A stretch of DNA of 64,000 bases, from positions 24,813,817-24,877,816 of the forward strand of contig OZ026835.1 in NCBI GenBank assembly GCA_964023205.1, read 5' to 3'. This document shows positions 23,264 through 37,536 of this stretch, piece by piece. Made by a program: the position numbers and the translations under genes. Each line of letters begins with the position of its first letter. Positions within the stretch are counted from its first letter, which is position 1. The notes beneath the pieces were generated by a model. That model had not been told where the DNA came from. It did not search any database and saw only the letters and a program-made list of their open reading frames with translations. The DNA comes from Lutraria lutraria. Lineage: Eukaryota > Mollusca > Bivalvia > Venerida > Mactridae.

Positions 23264-24451
23264 TCGACTCGACTGAATGCAATCTAAGAATGTGAAAACG
23301 AAGGAATGACATTTCAATAAAGTCGTCTTCTTACACATACCCATGCTTATATAGTTCCTACCTAGCATGGAGCGTAGTGGGTGTTTGACACAAGACGGCC
23401 CCCAAATCAGTGGGACAGTTCTCTCCGCATATGCTTACTTACATTCTTAATTTGTTAAGTTCGCAAATATATGAAACACAATTTCAACGCGGTGCCTGGT
23501 CTCCCTCATTCAATTTGGAATTGTTCTGCGATTAATCGGTTCCACTATTCTCAGACTGATAGTTTTTAAATAAATGCAATTCGGTAATGCAAGTACATCA
23601 ATGTACATGCACCAACATACTATTATACTTACTCACCTAATTATATGTATACTGATTCACCATGTGTCCGACTTACATACATATGTAACCGTCTATATAA
23701 TTGATATTAAAACAAATTGTTACTTTAACACACGCGCTGCTTATGGAATTCACAGTAAGATACCTACGTACCATATGCACATTGCCGCCAACGACAACAA
23801 CCCAACACGCAATGATAACACTATACAGCAGCCTTGATTGGTACATAGTGCAACATATCAAACTAAAGCCATACGGCTGGTTTCGTTACAGTAACCCCAC
23901 GTGAAATGCGATTAACAATCGCTATTATTGCAGAAATGAATATTAATTAATGCAAAACGTACACAATGCGCTGTTTCTATTTCATTTAAATTGCAAGAAA
24001 CAAACGCCAAGCGATTGCGGAACTGTTTGAGCCTGCATAACACTAACGAATGAAAAAGAAAGAAAAAAAAAAGATCCGTGGCCGGCCTCGAACCCGCCAC
24101 AAAAAGTCTGTCTGTCCATAAAGCTTTCAATGTCTGACGCTTTACCGACTGCGCCATAGCGGCACACTGTCTGACGAGAATCGGAACATATATATCAAGA
24201 TTTTTGTGCACGTGTTCGGTTGAGTGGTTTCATATTACTGTAAACTTGGCAAGTTTTACGATATCAGAAATTACTGTAAGAGACAAACATAATATATGAC
24301 AAAAACATCCATTTCCCTTGGTGTCTTTGATGCTCGGTGGGTGCATTTCCTATACGTAATTGGGTTACTTCCCTTTGTCGATGATGCACGTTTATGCGTG
24401 TTCGTTACCTTCAGGGTGTGATAAAAATGAGCGCATATTACCAAATATAAA
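23264..24451. repeat. Satellite monomer, copy 21
   Basis: 1188 bp. CATGGAGCG. tRNA-like unit 24073-24163 (minus), with private CTGTCCATAAAG between the boxes. Confidence 0.97.
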
Positions 24452-25640
24452 TCGACTCGACTGAATGCAATCTAAGAATGTGAAAACGAAGGAATGACAT
24501 TTCAATAAAGTCGTCTTCTTACACATACCCATGCTTATATAGTTCCTACCTAGCATGGGGCGTAGTGGGTGTTTGACACAAGACGGCCCCCAAATCAGTG
24601 GGACAGTTCTCTCCGCATATGCTTACTTACATTCTTAATTTGTTAAGTTCGCAAATATATGAAACACAATTTCAACGCGGTGCCTGGTCTCCCTCATTCA
24701 ATTTGGAATTGTTCTGCGATTAATCAGTTCCACTATTCTCAGACTGATAGTTTTTAAATAAATGCAATTCGGTAATGCAAGTACATCAATGTACATGCAC
24801 CAACATACTATTATACTTACTCACCTAATTATATGTATACTGATTCACCATGTGTCCGACTTACATACATATGTAACCGTCTATATAATTGATATTAAAA
24901 CAAATTGTTACTTTAACACACGCGCTGCTTATGGAATTCACAGTAAGATACCTACGTACCATATGCACATTGCCGCCAACGACAACAACCCAACACGCAA
25001 TGATAACACTATACAGCAGCCTTGATTGGTACATAGTGCAACATATCAAACTAAAGCCATACGGCTGGTTTCGTTACAGTAACCCCACGTGAAATGCGAT
25101 TAACAATCGCTATTATTGCAGAAATGAATATTAATTAATGCAAAACGTACACAATGCGCTGTTTCTATTTCATTTAAATTGCAAGAAACAAACGCCAAGC
25201 GATTGCGGAACTGTTTGAAGCCTGCATAACACTAACGAATGAAAAAAGAAAGAAAAAAAAAGATCCGTGGCCGGCCTCGAACCCGCCACAAAAAGTCTGT
25301 CTGTCTCGAAAGCTTTCAATGTCCGACGCTTTACCGACTGCGCCATAGCGGCACACTGTCTGACGAGAATCGGAACATATATATCAAGATTTTTGTGCAC
25401 GTGTTCGGTTGAGTGGTTTCATATTACTGTAAACTTGGCAAGTTTTACGATATCAGAAATTACTGTAAGAGACAAACATAATATATGACAAAAACATTCA
25501 TTTCCCTTGGTGTCCTTGATGCTAGGTGGGTGCGTTTCCTATACGCAATTGGGTTACTTCCCTTTGTCGATGATGCACGTTTATGCGTGTTCGTTACCTT
25601 CAGGGTGTGATAAAAATGAGCGCATATTACCAAATATAAA
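24452..25640. repeat. Satellite monomer, copy 22
   Basis: 1189 bp. ATCAGTTCC and GCTAGGTGG. tRNA-like unit 25262-25352 (minus). Confidence 0.97.
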
Positions 25641-26829
25641 TCAACTCGACTGAATGCAATCTAAGAATGTGAAAACGAAGGAATGACATTTCAATAAAGT
25701 CGTCTTCTTACACATACCCATGCTTATATAGTTCCTACCTAGCATGGGGCGTAGTGGGTGTTTGACACAAGACGGCCCCGAAATCAGTGGGACAGTTCTC
25801 TCCGCATATGCTTACTTACATTCTTAATTTGTTAAGTTCGCAAATATATGAAACACAATTTCAACGCGGTGCCTGGTCTCCCTCATTCAATTTGGAATTG
25901 TTCTGCGATTAATCGGTTCCACTATTCTCAGACTGATAGTTTTTAAATAAATGCAATTCGGTAGTGCAAGTACATCAATGTACATGCACCAACATACTAT
26001 TATACTTACTCACCTAATTATATGTATACTGATTCACCATGTGTCCGACTTACATACATATGTAACCGTCTATATAATTGATATTAAAACAAATTGTTAC
26101 TTTAACACACGCGCTGCTTATGGAATTCACAGTAAGATACCTACGTACCATATGCACATTGCCGCCAACGACAACAACCCAACACGCAATGATAACACTA
26201 TACAGCAGCCTTCATTGGTACATAGTGCAACATATCAAACTAAAGCCATACGGCTGGTTTCGTTACAGTAACCCCACGTGAAATGCGATAAACAATCGCT
26301 ATTATTGCAGAAATGAATATTAATTAATGCAAAACGTACACAATGCGCTGTTTCTATTTCATTTAAATTGCAAGAAACAAACGCCAAGCGATTGCGGAAC
26401 TGTTTGAAGCCTGCATAACACTAACGAATGAAAAAAGAAAGAAAAAAAAAGATCCGTGGCCGGCCTCGAACCCGCCACAAAAAGTCTGTCTGTCTCGAAA
26501 GCTTTCAATGTCCGACGCTTTACCGACTGCGCCATAGCGGCACACTGTCTGACGAGAATCGGAACATATATATCAATATTTTTGTGCACGTGTTCGGTTG
26601 AGTGGTTTCATATTACTGTAAACTTGGCAAGTTTTACGAGATCAGAAATTACTGTAAGAGACAAACATAATATATGACAAAAACATCCATTTCCCTTGGT
26701 GTCCTTGATGCTCGGTGGGTGCGTTTCCTATACGTAATTGGGTTACTTCCCTTTGTCGATGATGCACGTTTATGCGTGTTCGTTACCTTCAGGGTGTGAT
26801 AAAAATGAGCGCATATTACCAAATATAAA
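25641..26829. repeat. Satellite monomer, copy 23
   Basis: 1189 bp. CCTTCATTGG and CGAGATCAG. tRNA-like unit 26451-26541 (minus). Confidence 0.97.
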
Positions 26830-28017
26830 TCGACTCGACTGAATGCAATCTAAGAATGTGAAAACGAAGGAATGACATTTCAATAAAGTCGTCTTCTTAC
26901 ACATACCCATGCTTATATAGTTCCTACCTAGCATGGAGCGTAGTGGGTGTTTGACACAAGACGGCCCCCAAATCAGTGGGACAGTTCTCTCCGCATATGC
27001 TTACTTACATTCTTAATTTGTTAAGTTCGCAAATATATGAAACACAATTTCAACGCGGTGCCTGGTCTCCCTCATTCAATTTGGAATTGTTCTGCGATTA
27101 ATCGGTTCCACTATTCTCAGACTGATAGTTTTTAAATAAATGCAATTCGGTAATGCAAGTACATCAATGTACATGCACCAACATACTATTATACTTACTC
27201 ACCTAATTATATGTATACTGATTCACCATGAGTCCGACTTACATACATATGTAACCGTCTATATAATTGATATTAAAACAAATTGTTACTTTAACACACG
27301 CGCTGCTTATGGAATTCACAGTAAGATACCTACGTACCATATGCACATTGCCGCCAACGACAACAACCCAACACGCAATGATAACACTATACAGCAGCCT
27401 TGATTGGTACATAGTGCAACATATCAAACTAAAGCCATACGGCTGGTTTCGTTACAGTAACCCCACGTGAAATGCGATTAACAATCGCTATTATTGCAGA
27501 AATGAATATTAATTAATGCAAAACGTACACAATGCGCTGTTTCTATTTCATTTAAATTGCAAGAAACAAACGCCAAGCGATTGCGGAACTGTTTGAGCCT
27601 GCATAACACTAACGAATGAAAAAGAAAGAAAAAAAAAAGATCCGTGGCCGGCCTCGAACCCGCCACAAAAAGTCTGTCTGTCTCGAAAGCTTTCAATGTC
27701 TGACGCTTTACCGACTGCGCCATAGCGGCACACTGTCTGACGAGAATCGGAACATATATATCAAGATTTTTGTGCACGTGTTCGGTTGAGTGGTTTCATA
27801 TTACTGTAAACTTGGCAAGTTTTACGATATCAGAAATTACTGTAAGAGACAAACATAATATATGACAAAAACATCCATTTCCCTTGGTGTCTTTAATGCT
27901 CGGTGGGTGCATTTCCTATACGTAATTGGGTTACTTCCCTTTGTCGATGATGCACGTTTATGCGTGTTCGTTACCTTCAGGGTGTGATAAAAATGAGCGC
28001 ATATTACCAAATATAAA
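26830..28017. repeat. Satellite monomer, copy 24
   Basis: 1188 bp. CATGAGTCCG; private GTCTTTAATG. tRNA-like unit 27639-27729 (minus). Confidence 0.97.
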
Positions 28018-29208
28018 TCGACTCGACTGAATGCAATCTAAGAATGTGAAAACGAAGGAATGACATTTCAATAAAGTCGTCTTCTTACACATACCCATGC
28101 TTATATAGTTCCTACCTAGCATGGGGCGTAGTGGGTGTTTGACACAAGACGGCCCCCAAATCAGTGGGACAGTTCTCTCCGCATATGCTTACTTACATTC
28201 TTAATTTGTTAAGTTCGCAAATATATGAAACACAATTTCAACGCGGTGCCTGGTCTCCCTCATTCAATTTGGAATTGTTCTGCGATTAATCAGTTCCACT
28301 ATTCTCAGACTGATAGTTTTTAAATAAATGCAATTCGGTAATGCAAGTACATCAATGTACATGCACCAACATACTATTATACTTACTCACCTAATTATAT
28401 GTATACTGATTCACCATGTGTCCGACTTACATACATATGTAACCGTCTATATAATTGATATTAAAACAAATTGTTACTTTAACACACGCGCTGCTTATGG
28501 AATTCACAGTAAGATACCTACGTACCATATGCACATTGCCGCCAACGACAACAACCCAACACGCAATGATAACACTATACAGCAGCCTTGATTGGTACAT
28601 AGTGCAACATATCAAACTAAAGCCATACGGCTGGTTTCGTTACAGTAACCCCACGTGAAATGCGATTAACAATCGCTATTATTGCAGAAATGAATATTAA
28701 TTATTGCAAAACGTACATAATGCGCTGTTTCTATTTCATTTAAATTGCAAGAAACAAACGCCAAGCGATTGCGGAACTGTTTGAAGCCTGCATAACACTA
28801 ACGAATGAAAAAAGAAAGAAAAAAAAAAAGATCCATGGCCGGCCTCGAACCCGCCACAAAAAGTCTGTCTGTCTCGAAAGCTTTCAATGTCCGACGCTTT
28901 ACCGACTGCACCATAGCGGCACACTGTCTGACGAGAATCGGAACATATATATCAAGATTTTTGTGCACGTGTTCGGTTGAGTGGTTTCATATTACTGTAA
29001 ACTTGGCAAGTTTTACGATATCAGAAATTACTGTAAGAGACAAACATAATATATGACAAAAACATCCATTTCCCTTGGTGTCCTTGATGCTCGGTGGGTG
29101 CGTTTCCTATACGTAATTGGGTTACTTCCCTTTGTCGATGATGCACGTTTATGCGTGTTCGTTACCTTCAGGGTGTGATAAAAATGAGCGCATATTACCA
29201 AATATAAA
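28018..29208. repeat. Satellite monomer, copy 25
   Basis: 1191 bp. 5' half like copy 22 (ATCAGTTCC), 3' half of the TGGTGC A-box lineage. tRNA-like unit 28830-28920 (minus). Confidence 0.97.
28830..28920 (-). ncRNA. tRNA-like unit with TGGTGC A-box allele (copy 25)
   Basis: The A box reads TGGTGCAGTCGG, which still fits the consensus. The same allele is in copies 29, 30, 31, 33, 37, 39, 42 and 54, usually together with ACATAATG about 125 bp to the left. The two changes therefore define a monomer sublineage. This copy alone has GATCCATGG at the 3' end. Confidence 0.5.
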
Positions 29209-30397
29209 TCGACTCGACTGAATGCAATCTAAGAATGTGAAAACGAAGGAATGACATTTCAATAAAGTCGTCTTCTTACACATACCCATGCTTATATAGT
29301 TCCTACCTAGCATGGGGCGTAGTGGGTGTTTGACACAAGACGGCCCCCAAATCAGTGGGACAGTTCTCTCCGCATATGCTTACTTACATTCTTAATTTGT
29401 TAAGTTCGCAAATATATGAAACACAATTTCAACGCGGTGCCTGGTCTCCCTCATTCAATTTGGAATTGTTCTGCGATTAATCGGTTCCACTATTCTCAGA
29501 CTGATAGTTTTTAAATAAATGCAATTCGGTAATGCAAGTACATCAATGTACATGCACCAACATACTATTATACTTACTCACCTAATTATATGTATACTGA
29601 TTCACCATGTGTCCGACTTACATACATATGTAACCGTCTATATAATTGATATTAAAACAAATTGTTACTTTAACACACGCGCTGCTTATGGAATTCACAG
29701 TAAGATACCTACGTACCATATGCACATTGCCGCCAACGACAACAACCCAACACGCAATGATAACACTATACAGCAGCCTTGATTGGTACATAGTGCAACA
29801 TATCAAACTAAAGCCATACGGCTGGTTTCGTTACAGTAACCCCACGTGAAATGCGATTAACAATCGCTATTATTGCAGAAATGAATATTAATTAATGCAA
29901 AACGTACACAATGCGCTGTTTCTATTTCATTTAAATTGCAAGAAACAAACGCCAAGCGATTGCGGAACTGTTTGAAGCCTGCATAACACTAACGAATGAA
30001 AAAAGAAAGAAAAAAAAAGATCCGTGGCCGGCCTCGAACCCGCCACAAAAAGTCTGTCTGTCTCGAAAGCTTTCAATGTCCGACGCTTTACCGACTGCGC
30101 CATAGCGGCACACTGTCTGACGAGAATCGGAACATATATATCAAGATTTTTGTGCACGTGTTCGGTTGAGTGGTTTCATATTACTGTAAACTTGGCAAGT
30201 TTTACGATATCAGAAATTACTGTAAGAGACAAACATAATATATGACAAAAACATTCATTTCCCTTGGTGTCCTTGATGCTAGGTGGGTGCGTTTCCTATA
30301 CGCAATTGGGTTACTTCCCTTTGTCGATGATGCACGTTTATGCGTGTTCGTTACCTTCAGGGTGTGATAAAAATGAGCGCATATTACCAAATATAAA
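29209..30397. repeat. Satellite monomer, copy 26
   Basis: 1189 bp. 3' end as copy 22 (GCTAGGTGG, TACGCAATT). tRNA-like unit 30019-30109 (minus). Confidence 0.97.
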
Positions 30398-31586
30398 TCA
30401 ACTCGACTGAATGCAATCTAAGAATGTGAAAACGAAGGAATGACATTTCAATAAAGTCGTCTTCTTACACATACCCATGCTTATATAGTTCCTACCTAGC
30501 ATGGGGCGTAGTGGGTGTTTGACACAAGACGGCCCCGAAATCAGTGGGACAGTTCTCTCCGCATATGCTTACTTACATTCTTAATTTGTTAAGTTCGCAA
30601 ATATATGAAACACAATTTCAACGCGGTGCCTGGTCTCCCTCATTCAATTTGGAATTGTTCTGCGATTAATCGGTTCCACTATTCTCAGACTGATAGTTTT
30701 TAAATAAATGCAATTCGGTAGTGCAAGTACATCAATGTACATGCACCAACATACTATTATACTTACTCACCTAATTATATGTATACTGATTCACCATGTG
30801 TCCGACTTACATACATATGTAACCGTCTATATAATTGATATTAAAACAAATTGTTACTTTAACACACGCGCTGCTTATGGCATTCACAGTAAGATACCTA
30901 CGTACCATATGCACATTGCCGCCAACGACAACAACCCAACACGCAATGATAACACTATACAGCAGCCTTCATTGGTACATAGTGCAACATATCAAACTAA
31001 AGCCATACGGCTGGTTTCGTTACAGTAACCCCACGTGAAATGCGATAAACAATCGCTATTATTGCAGAAATGAATATTAATTAATGCAAAACGTACACAA
31101 TGCGCTTTTTCTATTTCATTTAAATTGCAAGAAACAAACGCCAAGCGATTGCGGAACTGTTTGAAGCCTGCATAACACTAACGAATGAAAAAAGAAAGAA
31201 AAAAAAAGATCCGTGGCCGGCCTCGAACCCGCCACAAAAAGTCTGTCTGTCTCGAAAGCTTTCAATGTCCGACGCTTTACCGACTGCGCCATAGCGGCAC
31301 ACTGTCTGACGAGAATCGGAACATATATATCAATATTTTTGTGCACGTGTTCGGTTGAGTGGTTTCATATTACTGTAAACTTGGCAAGTTTTACGAGATC
31401 AGAAATTACTGTAAGAGACAAACATAATATATGACAAAAACATCCATTTCCCTTGGTGTCCTTGATGCTCGGTGGGTGCGTTTCCTATACGTAATTGGGT
31501 TACTTCCCTTTGTCGATGATGCACGTTTATGCGTGTTCGTTACCTTCAGGGTGTGATAAAAATGAGCGCATATTACCAAATATAAA
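30398..31586. repeat. Satellite monomer, copy 27
   Basis: 1189 bp. Partner of copy 23. Private TATGGCATTC and GCGCTTTTTC. tRNA-like unit 31208-31298 (minus). Confidence 0.97.
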
Positions 31587-32774
31587 TCGACTCGACTGAA
31601 TGCAATCTAAGAATGTGAAAACGAAGGAATGACATTTCAATAAAGTCGTCTTCTTACACATACCCATGCTTATATAGTTCCTACCTAGCATGGAGCGTAG
31701 TGGGTGTTTGACACAAGACGGCCCCCAAATCAGTGGGACAGTTCTCTCCGCATATGCTTACTTACATTCTTAATTTGTTAAGTTCGCAAATATATGAAAC
31801 ACAATTTCAACGCGGTGCCTGGTCTCCCTCATTCAATTTGGAATTGTTCTGCGATTAATCGGTTCCACTATTCTCAGACTGATAGTTTTTAAATAAATGC
31901 AATTCGGTAATGCAAGTACATCAATGTACATGCACCAACATACTATTATACTTACTCACCTAATTATATGTATACTGATTCACCATGAGTCCGACTTACA
32001 TACATATGTAACCGTCTATATAATTGATATTAAAACAAATTGTTACTTTAACACACGCGCTGCTTATGGAATTCACAGTAAGATACCTACGTACCATATG
32101 CACATTGCCGCCAACGACAACAACCCAACACGCAATGATAGCACTATACAGCAGCCTTGATTGGTACATAGTGCAACATATCAAACTAAAGCCATACGGC
32201 TGGTTTTGTTACAGTAACCCCACGTGAAATGCGATTAACAATCGCTATTATTGCAGAAATGAATATTAATTAATGCAAAACGTACACAATGCGCTGTTTC
32301 TATTTCATTTAAATTGCAAGAAACAAACGCCAAGCGATTGCGGAACTGTTTGAGCCTGCATAACACTAACGAATGAAAAAGAAAGAAAAAAAAAAGATCC
32401 GTGGCCGGCCTCGAACCCGCCACAAAAAGTCTGTCTGTCTCGAAAGCTTTCAATGTCTGACGCTTTACCGACTGCGCCATAGCGGCACACTGTCTGACGA
32501 GAATCGGAACATATATATCAAGATTTTTGTGCACGTGTTCGGTTGAGTGGTTTCATATTACTGTAAACTTGGCAAGTTTTACGATATCAGAAATTACTGT
32601 AAGAGACAAACATAATATATGACAAAAACATCCATTTCCCTTGGTGTCTTTGATGCTCGGTGGGTGCATTTCCTATACGTAATTGGGTTACTTCCCTTTG
32701 TCGATGATGCACGTTTATGCGTGTTCGTTACCTTCAGGGTGTGATAAAAATGAGCGCATATTACCAAATATAAA
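31587..32774. repeat. Satellite monomer, copy 28
   Basis: 1188 bp. Partner of copy 24. Private GATAGCAC and GGTTTTGTTAC. tRNA-like unit 32396-32486 (minus). Confidence 0.97.
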
Positions 32775-33965
32775 TCGACTCGACTGAATGCAATCTAAGA
32801 ATGTGAAAACGAAGGAATGACATTTCAATAAAGTCGTCTTCTTACACATACCCATGCTTATATAGTTCCTACCTAGCATGGGGCGTAGTGGGTGTTTGAC
32901 ACAAGACGGCCCCCAAATCAGTGGGACAGTTCTCTCCGCATATGCTTACTTACATTCTTAATTTGTTAAGTTCGCAAATATATGAAACACAATTTCAACG
33001 CGGTGCCTGGTCTCCCTCATTCAATTTGGAATTGTTCTGCGATTAATCAGTTCCACTATTCTCAGACTGATAGTTTTTAAATAAATGCAATTCGGTAATG
33101 CAAGTACATCAATGTACATGCACCAACATACTATTATACTTACTCACCTAATTATATGTATACTGATTCACCATGTGTCCGACTTACATACATATGTAAC
33201 CGTCTATATAATTGATATTAAAACAAATTGTTACTTTAACACACGCGCTGCTTATGGAATTCACAGTAAGATACCTACGTACCATATGCACATTGCCGCC
33301 AACGACAACAACCCAACACGCAATGATAACACTATACAGCAGCCTTGATTGGTACATAGTGCAACATATCAAACTAAAGCCATACGGCTGGTTTCGTTAC
33401 AGTAACCCCACGTGAAATGCGATTAACAATCGCTATTATTGCAGAAATGAATATTAATTATTGCAAAACGTACATAATGCGCTGTTTCTATTTCATTTAA
33501 ATTGCAAGAAACAAACGCCAAGCGATTGCGGAACTGTTTGAAGCCTGCATAACACTAACGAATGAAAAAAGAAAGAAAAAAAAAAAGATCCGTGGCCGGC
33601 CTCGAACCCGCCACAAAAAGTCTGTCTGTCTCGAAAGCTTTCAATGTCCGACGCTTTACCGACTGCACCATAGCGGCACACTGTCTGACGAGAATCGGAA
33701 CATATATATCAAGATTTTTGTGCACGTGTTCGGTTGAGTGGTTTCATATTACTGTAAACTTGGCAAGTTTTACGATATCAGAAATTACTGTAAGAGACAA
33801 ACATAATATATGACAAAAACATCCATTTCCCTTGGTGTCCTTGATGCTCGGTGGGTGCGTTTCCTATACGTAATTGGGTTACTTCCCTTTGTCGATGATG
33901 CACGTTTATGCGTGTTCGTTACCTTCAGGGTGTGATAAAAATGAGCGCATATTACCAAATATAAA
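32775..33965. repeat. Satellite monomer, copy 29
   Basis: 1191 bp. Partner of copy 25. tRNA-like unit 33587-33677 (minus), TGGTGC A box. Confidence 0.97.
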
Positions 33966-35154
33966 TCGACTCGACTGAATGCAATCTAAGAATGTGAAAA
34001 CGAAGGAATGACATTTCAATAAAGTCGTCTTCTTACACATACCCATGCTTATATAGTTCCTACCTAGCATGGGGCGTAGTGGGTGTTTGACACAAGACGG
34101 CCCCCAAATCAGTGGGACAGTTCTCTCCGCATATGCTTACTTACATTCTTAATTTGTTAAGTTCGCAAATATATGAAACACAATTTCAACGCGGTGCCTG
34201 GTCTCCCTCATTCAATTTGGAATTGTTCTGCGATTAATCGGTTCCACTATTCTCAGACTGATAGTTTTTAAATAAATGCAATTCGGTAATGCAAGTACAT
34301 CAATGTACATGCACCAACATACTATTATACTTACTCACCTAATTATATGTATACTGATTCACCATGTGTCCGACTTACATACATATGTAACCGTCTATAT
34401 AATTGATATTAAAACAAATTGTTACTTTAACACACGCGCTGCTTATGGAATTCACAGTAAGATACCTACGTACCATATGCACATTGCCGCCAACGACAAC
34501 AACCCAACACGCAATGATAACACTATACAGCAGCCTTGATTGGTACATAGTGCAACATATCAAACTAAAGCCATACGGCTGGTTTCGTTACAGTAACCCC
34601 ACGTGAAATGCGATTAACAATCGCTATTATTGCAGAAATGAATATTAATTAATGCAAAACTTACATAATGCGCTGTTTCTATTTCATTTAAATTGCAAGA
34701 AACAAACGCCAAGCGATTGCGGAACTGTTTGAAGCCTGCATAACACTAACGAATGAAAAAAGAAAGAAAAAAAAAGATCCGTGGCCGGCCTCGAACCCGC
34801 CACAAAAAGTCTGTCTGTCTCGAAAGCTTTCAATGTCCGACGCTTTACCGACTGCACCATAGCGGCACACTGTCTGACGAGAATCGGAACATATATATCA
34901 AGATTTTTGTGCACGTGTTCGGTTGAGTGGTTTCATATTACTGTAAACTTGGCAAGTTTTACGATATCAGAAATTACTGTAAGAGACAAACATAATATAT
35001 GACAAAAACATCCATTTCCCTTGGTGTCCTTGATGCTCGGTGGGTGCGTTTCCTATACGTAATTGGGTTACTTCCCTTTGTCGATGATGCACGTTTATGC
35101 GTGTTCGTTACCTTCAGGGTGTGATAAAAATGAGCGCATATTACCAAATATAAA
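33966..35154. repeat. Satellite monomer, copy 30
   Basis: 1189 bp. Private AAAACTTACATAATG. tRNA-like unit 34776-34866 (minus), TGGTGC A box. Confidence 0.97.
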
Positions 35155-36345
35155 TCGACTCGACTGAATGCAATCTAAGAATGTGAAAACGAAGGAATGA
35201 CATTTCAATAAAGTCGTCTTCTTACACATACCCATGCTTATATAGTTCCTACCTAGCATGGGGCGTAGTGGGTGTTTGACACAAGACGGCCCCCAAATCA
35301 GTGGGACAGTTCTCTCCGCATATGCTTACTTACATTCTTAATTTGTTAAGTTCGCAAATATATGAAACACAATTTCAACGCGGTGCCTGGTCTCCCTCAT
35401 TCAATTTGGAATTGTTCTGCGATTAATCGGTTCCACTATTCTCAGACTGATAGTGTTTAAATAAATGCAATTCGGTAATGCAAGTACATCAATGTACATG
35501 CACCAACATACTATTATACTTACTCACCTAATTATATGTATACTGATTCACCATGTGTCCGACTTACATACATATGTAACCGTCTATATAATTGATATTA
35601 AAACAAATTGTTACTTTAACACACGCGCTGCTTATGGAATTCACAGTAAGATACCTACGTACCATATGCACATTGCCGCCAACGACAACAACCCAACACG
35701 CAATGATAACACTATACAGCAGCCTTGATTGGTACATAGTGCAACATATCAAACTAAAGCCATACGGCTGGTTTCGTTACAGTAACCCCACGTGAAATGC
35801 GATTAACAATCGCTATTATTGCAGAAATGAATATTAATTAATGCAAAACGTACATAATGCGCTGTTTCTATTTCATTTAAATTGCAAGAAACAAACGCCA
35901 AGCGATTGCGGAACTGTTTGAAGCCTGCATAACACTAACGAATGAAAAAAGAAAGAAAAAAAAAAAGATCCGTGGCCGGCCTCGAACCCGCCACAAAACG
36001 TCTGTCTGTCTCGAAAGCTTTCAATGTCCGACGCTTTACCGACTGCACCATAGCGGCACACTGTCTGACGAGAATCGGAACATATATATCAAGATTTTTG
36101 TGCACGTGTTCGGTTGAGTGGTTTCATATTACTGTAAACTTGGCAAGTTTTACGATATCAGAAATTACTGTAAGAGACAAACATAATATAAGACAAAAAC
36201 ATCCATTTCCCTTGGTGTCCTTGATGCTCGGTGGGTGCGTTTCCTATACGTAATTGGGTTACTTCCCTTTGTCGATGATGCACGTTTATGCGTGTTCGTT
36301 ACCTTCAGGGTGTGATAAAAATGAGCGCATATTACCAAATATAAA
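35155..36345. repeat. Satellite monomer, copy 31
   Basis: 1191 bp. Private GATAGTGTTT, AAAACGTCTG and ATATAAGAC. tRNA-like unit 35967-36057 (minus), TGGTGC A box. Confidence 0.97.
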
Positions 36346-37536
36346 TCGACTCGACTGAATGCAATCTAAGAATGTGAAAACGAAGGAATGACATTTCAAT
36401 AAAGTCGTCTTCTTACACATACCCATGCTTATATAGTTCCTACCTAGCATGGGGCGTAGTGGGTGTTTGACACAAGACGGCCCCCAAATCAGTGGGACAG
36501 TTCTCTCCGCATATGCTTACTTACATTCTTAATTTGTTAAGTTCGCAAATATATGAAACACAATTTCAACGCGGTGCCTGGTCTCCCTCATTCAATTTGG
36601 AATTGTTCTGCGATTAATCGGTTCCACTATTCTCAGACTGATAGTTTTTAAATAAATGCAATTCGGTAATGCAAGTACATCAATGTACATGCACCAACAT
36701 ACTATTATACTTACTCACCTAATTATATGTATACTGATTCACCATGTGTCCGACTTACATACATATGTAACCGTCTATATAATTGATATTAAAACAAATT
36801 GTTACTTTAACACACGCGCTGCTTATGGAATTCACAGTAAGATACCTACGTACCATATGCACATTGCCGCCAACGACAACAACCCAACACGCAATGATAA
36901 CACTATACAGCAGCCTTGATTGGTACATAGTGCAACATATCAAACTAAAGCCATACGGCTGGTTTCGTTACCGTAACCCCACGTGAAATGCGATAAACAA
37001 TCGCTATTATTGCAGAAATGAATATTAATTAATGCAAAACGTACACAATGCGCTGTTTCTATTTCATTTAAATTGCAAGAAACAAACGCCAAGCGATTGC
37101 GGAACTGTTTGAAGCCTGCATAACACTAACGAATGAAAAAAGAAAGAAAAGAAAAAAGATCCGTGGCCGGCCTCGAACCCGCCACAAAAAGTCTGTCTGT
37201 CTCGAAAGCTTTCAATGTCCGACGCTTTACCGACTGCGCCATAGCGGCACACTGTCTGACGAGAATCGGAACATATATATCAAGATTTTTCTGCACGTGT
37301 TCGGTTGAGTGGTTTCATATTACTGTAAACTTGGCAAGTTTTACGATATCAGAAATTACTGTAAGAGACAAACATAATATATGACAAAAACATCCATTTC
37401 CCTTGGTGTCCTTGATGCTCGGTGGGTGCGTTTCCTATACGTAATTGGGTTACTTCCCTTTGTCGATGATGCACGTTTATGCGTGTTCGTTACCTTCAGG
37501 GTGTGATAAAAATGAGCGCATATTACCAAATATAAA
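36346..37536. repeat. Satellite monomer, copy 32
   Basis: 1191 bp. TTACCGTAACC, GCGATAAAC and TTTTTCTGCAC; T tract interrupted. tRNA-like unit 37158-37248 (minus). Confidence 0.97.

Larger units (their letters stand above)
21040..28017 (+). repeat. Higher-order repeat, 3 monomers, period 3566
   Basis: Copies 19, 20, 21 match 22, 23, 24. The first pair shares ACATTCATTTCCC and TACGCAATTGGG. The second shares AAATCAACTCGAC at its start, GGTAGTGC, GCGATAAAC and TCAATATTTTTG. The third shares CATGGAGCG, GTTTGAGCCTG and TGTCTGACGC. Confidence 0.85.
24452..33965 (+). repeat. Higher-order repeat, 4 monomers, period 4757
   Basis: Copies 22-25 match 26-29. Copies 22 and 26 share GCTAGGTGG. Copies 23 and 27 share CCTTCATTGG, GGCCCCGAAATC and CGAGATCAG. 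Copies 24 and 28 share CATGAGTCCG. Copies 25 and 29 share ATCAGTTCC, AATTATTGCAAAAC and the TGGTGC A box. A few private changes separate the halves, for example TATGGCATTC in copy 27 and GATAGCAC in copy 28. Confidence 0.88.
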
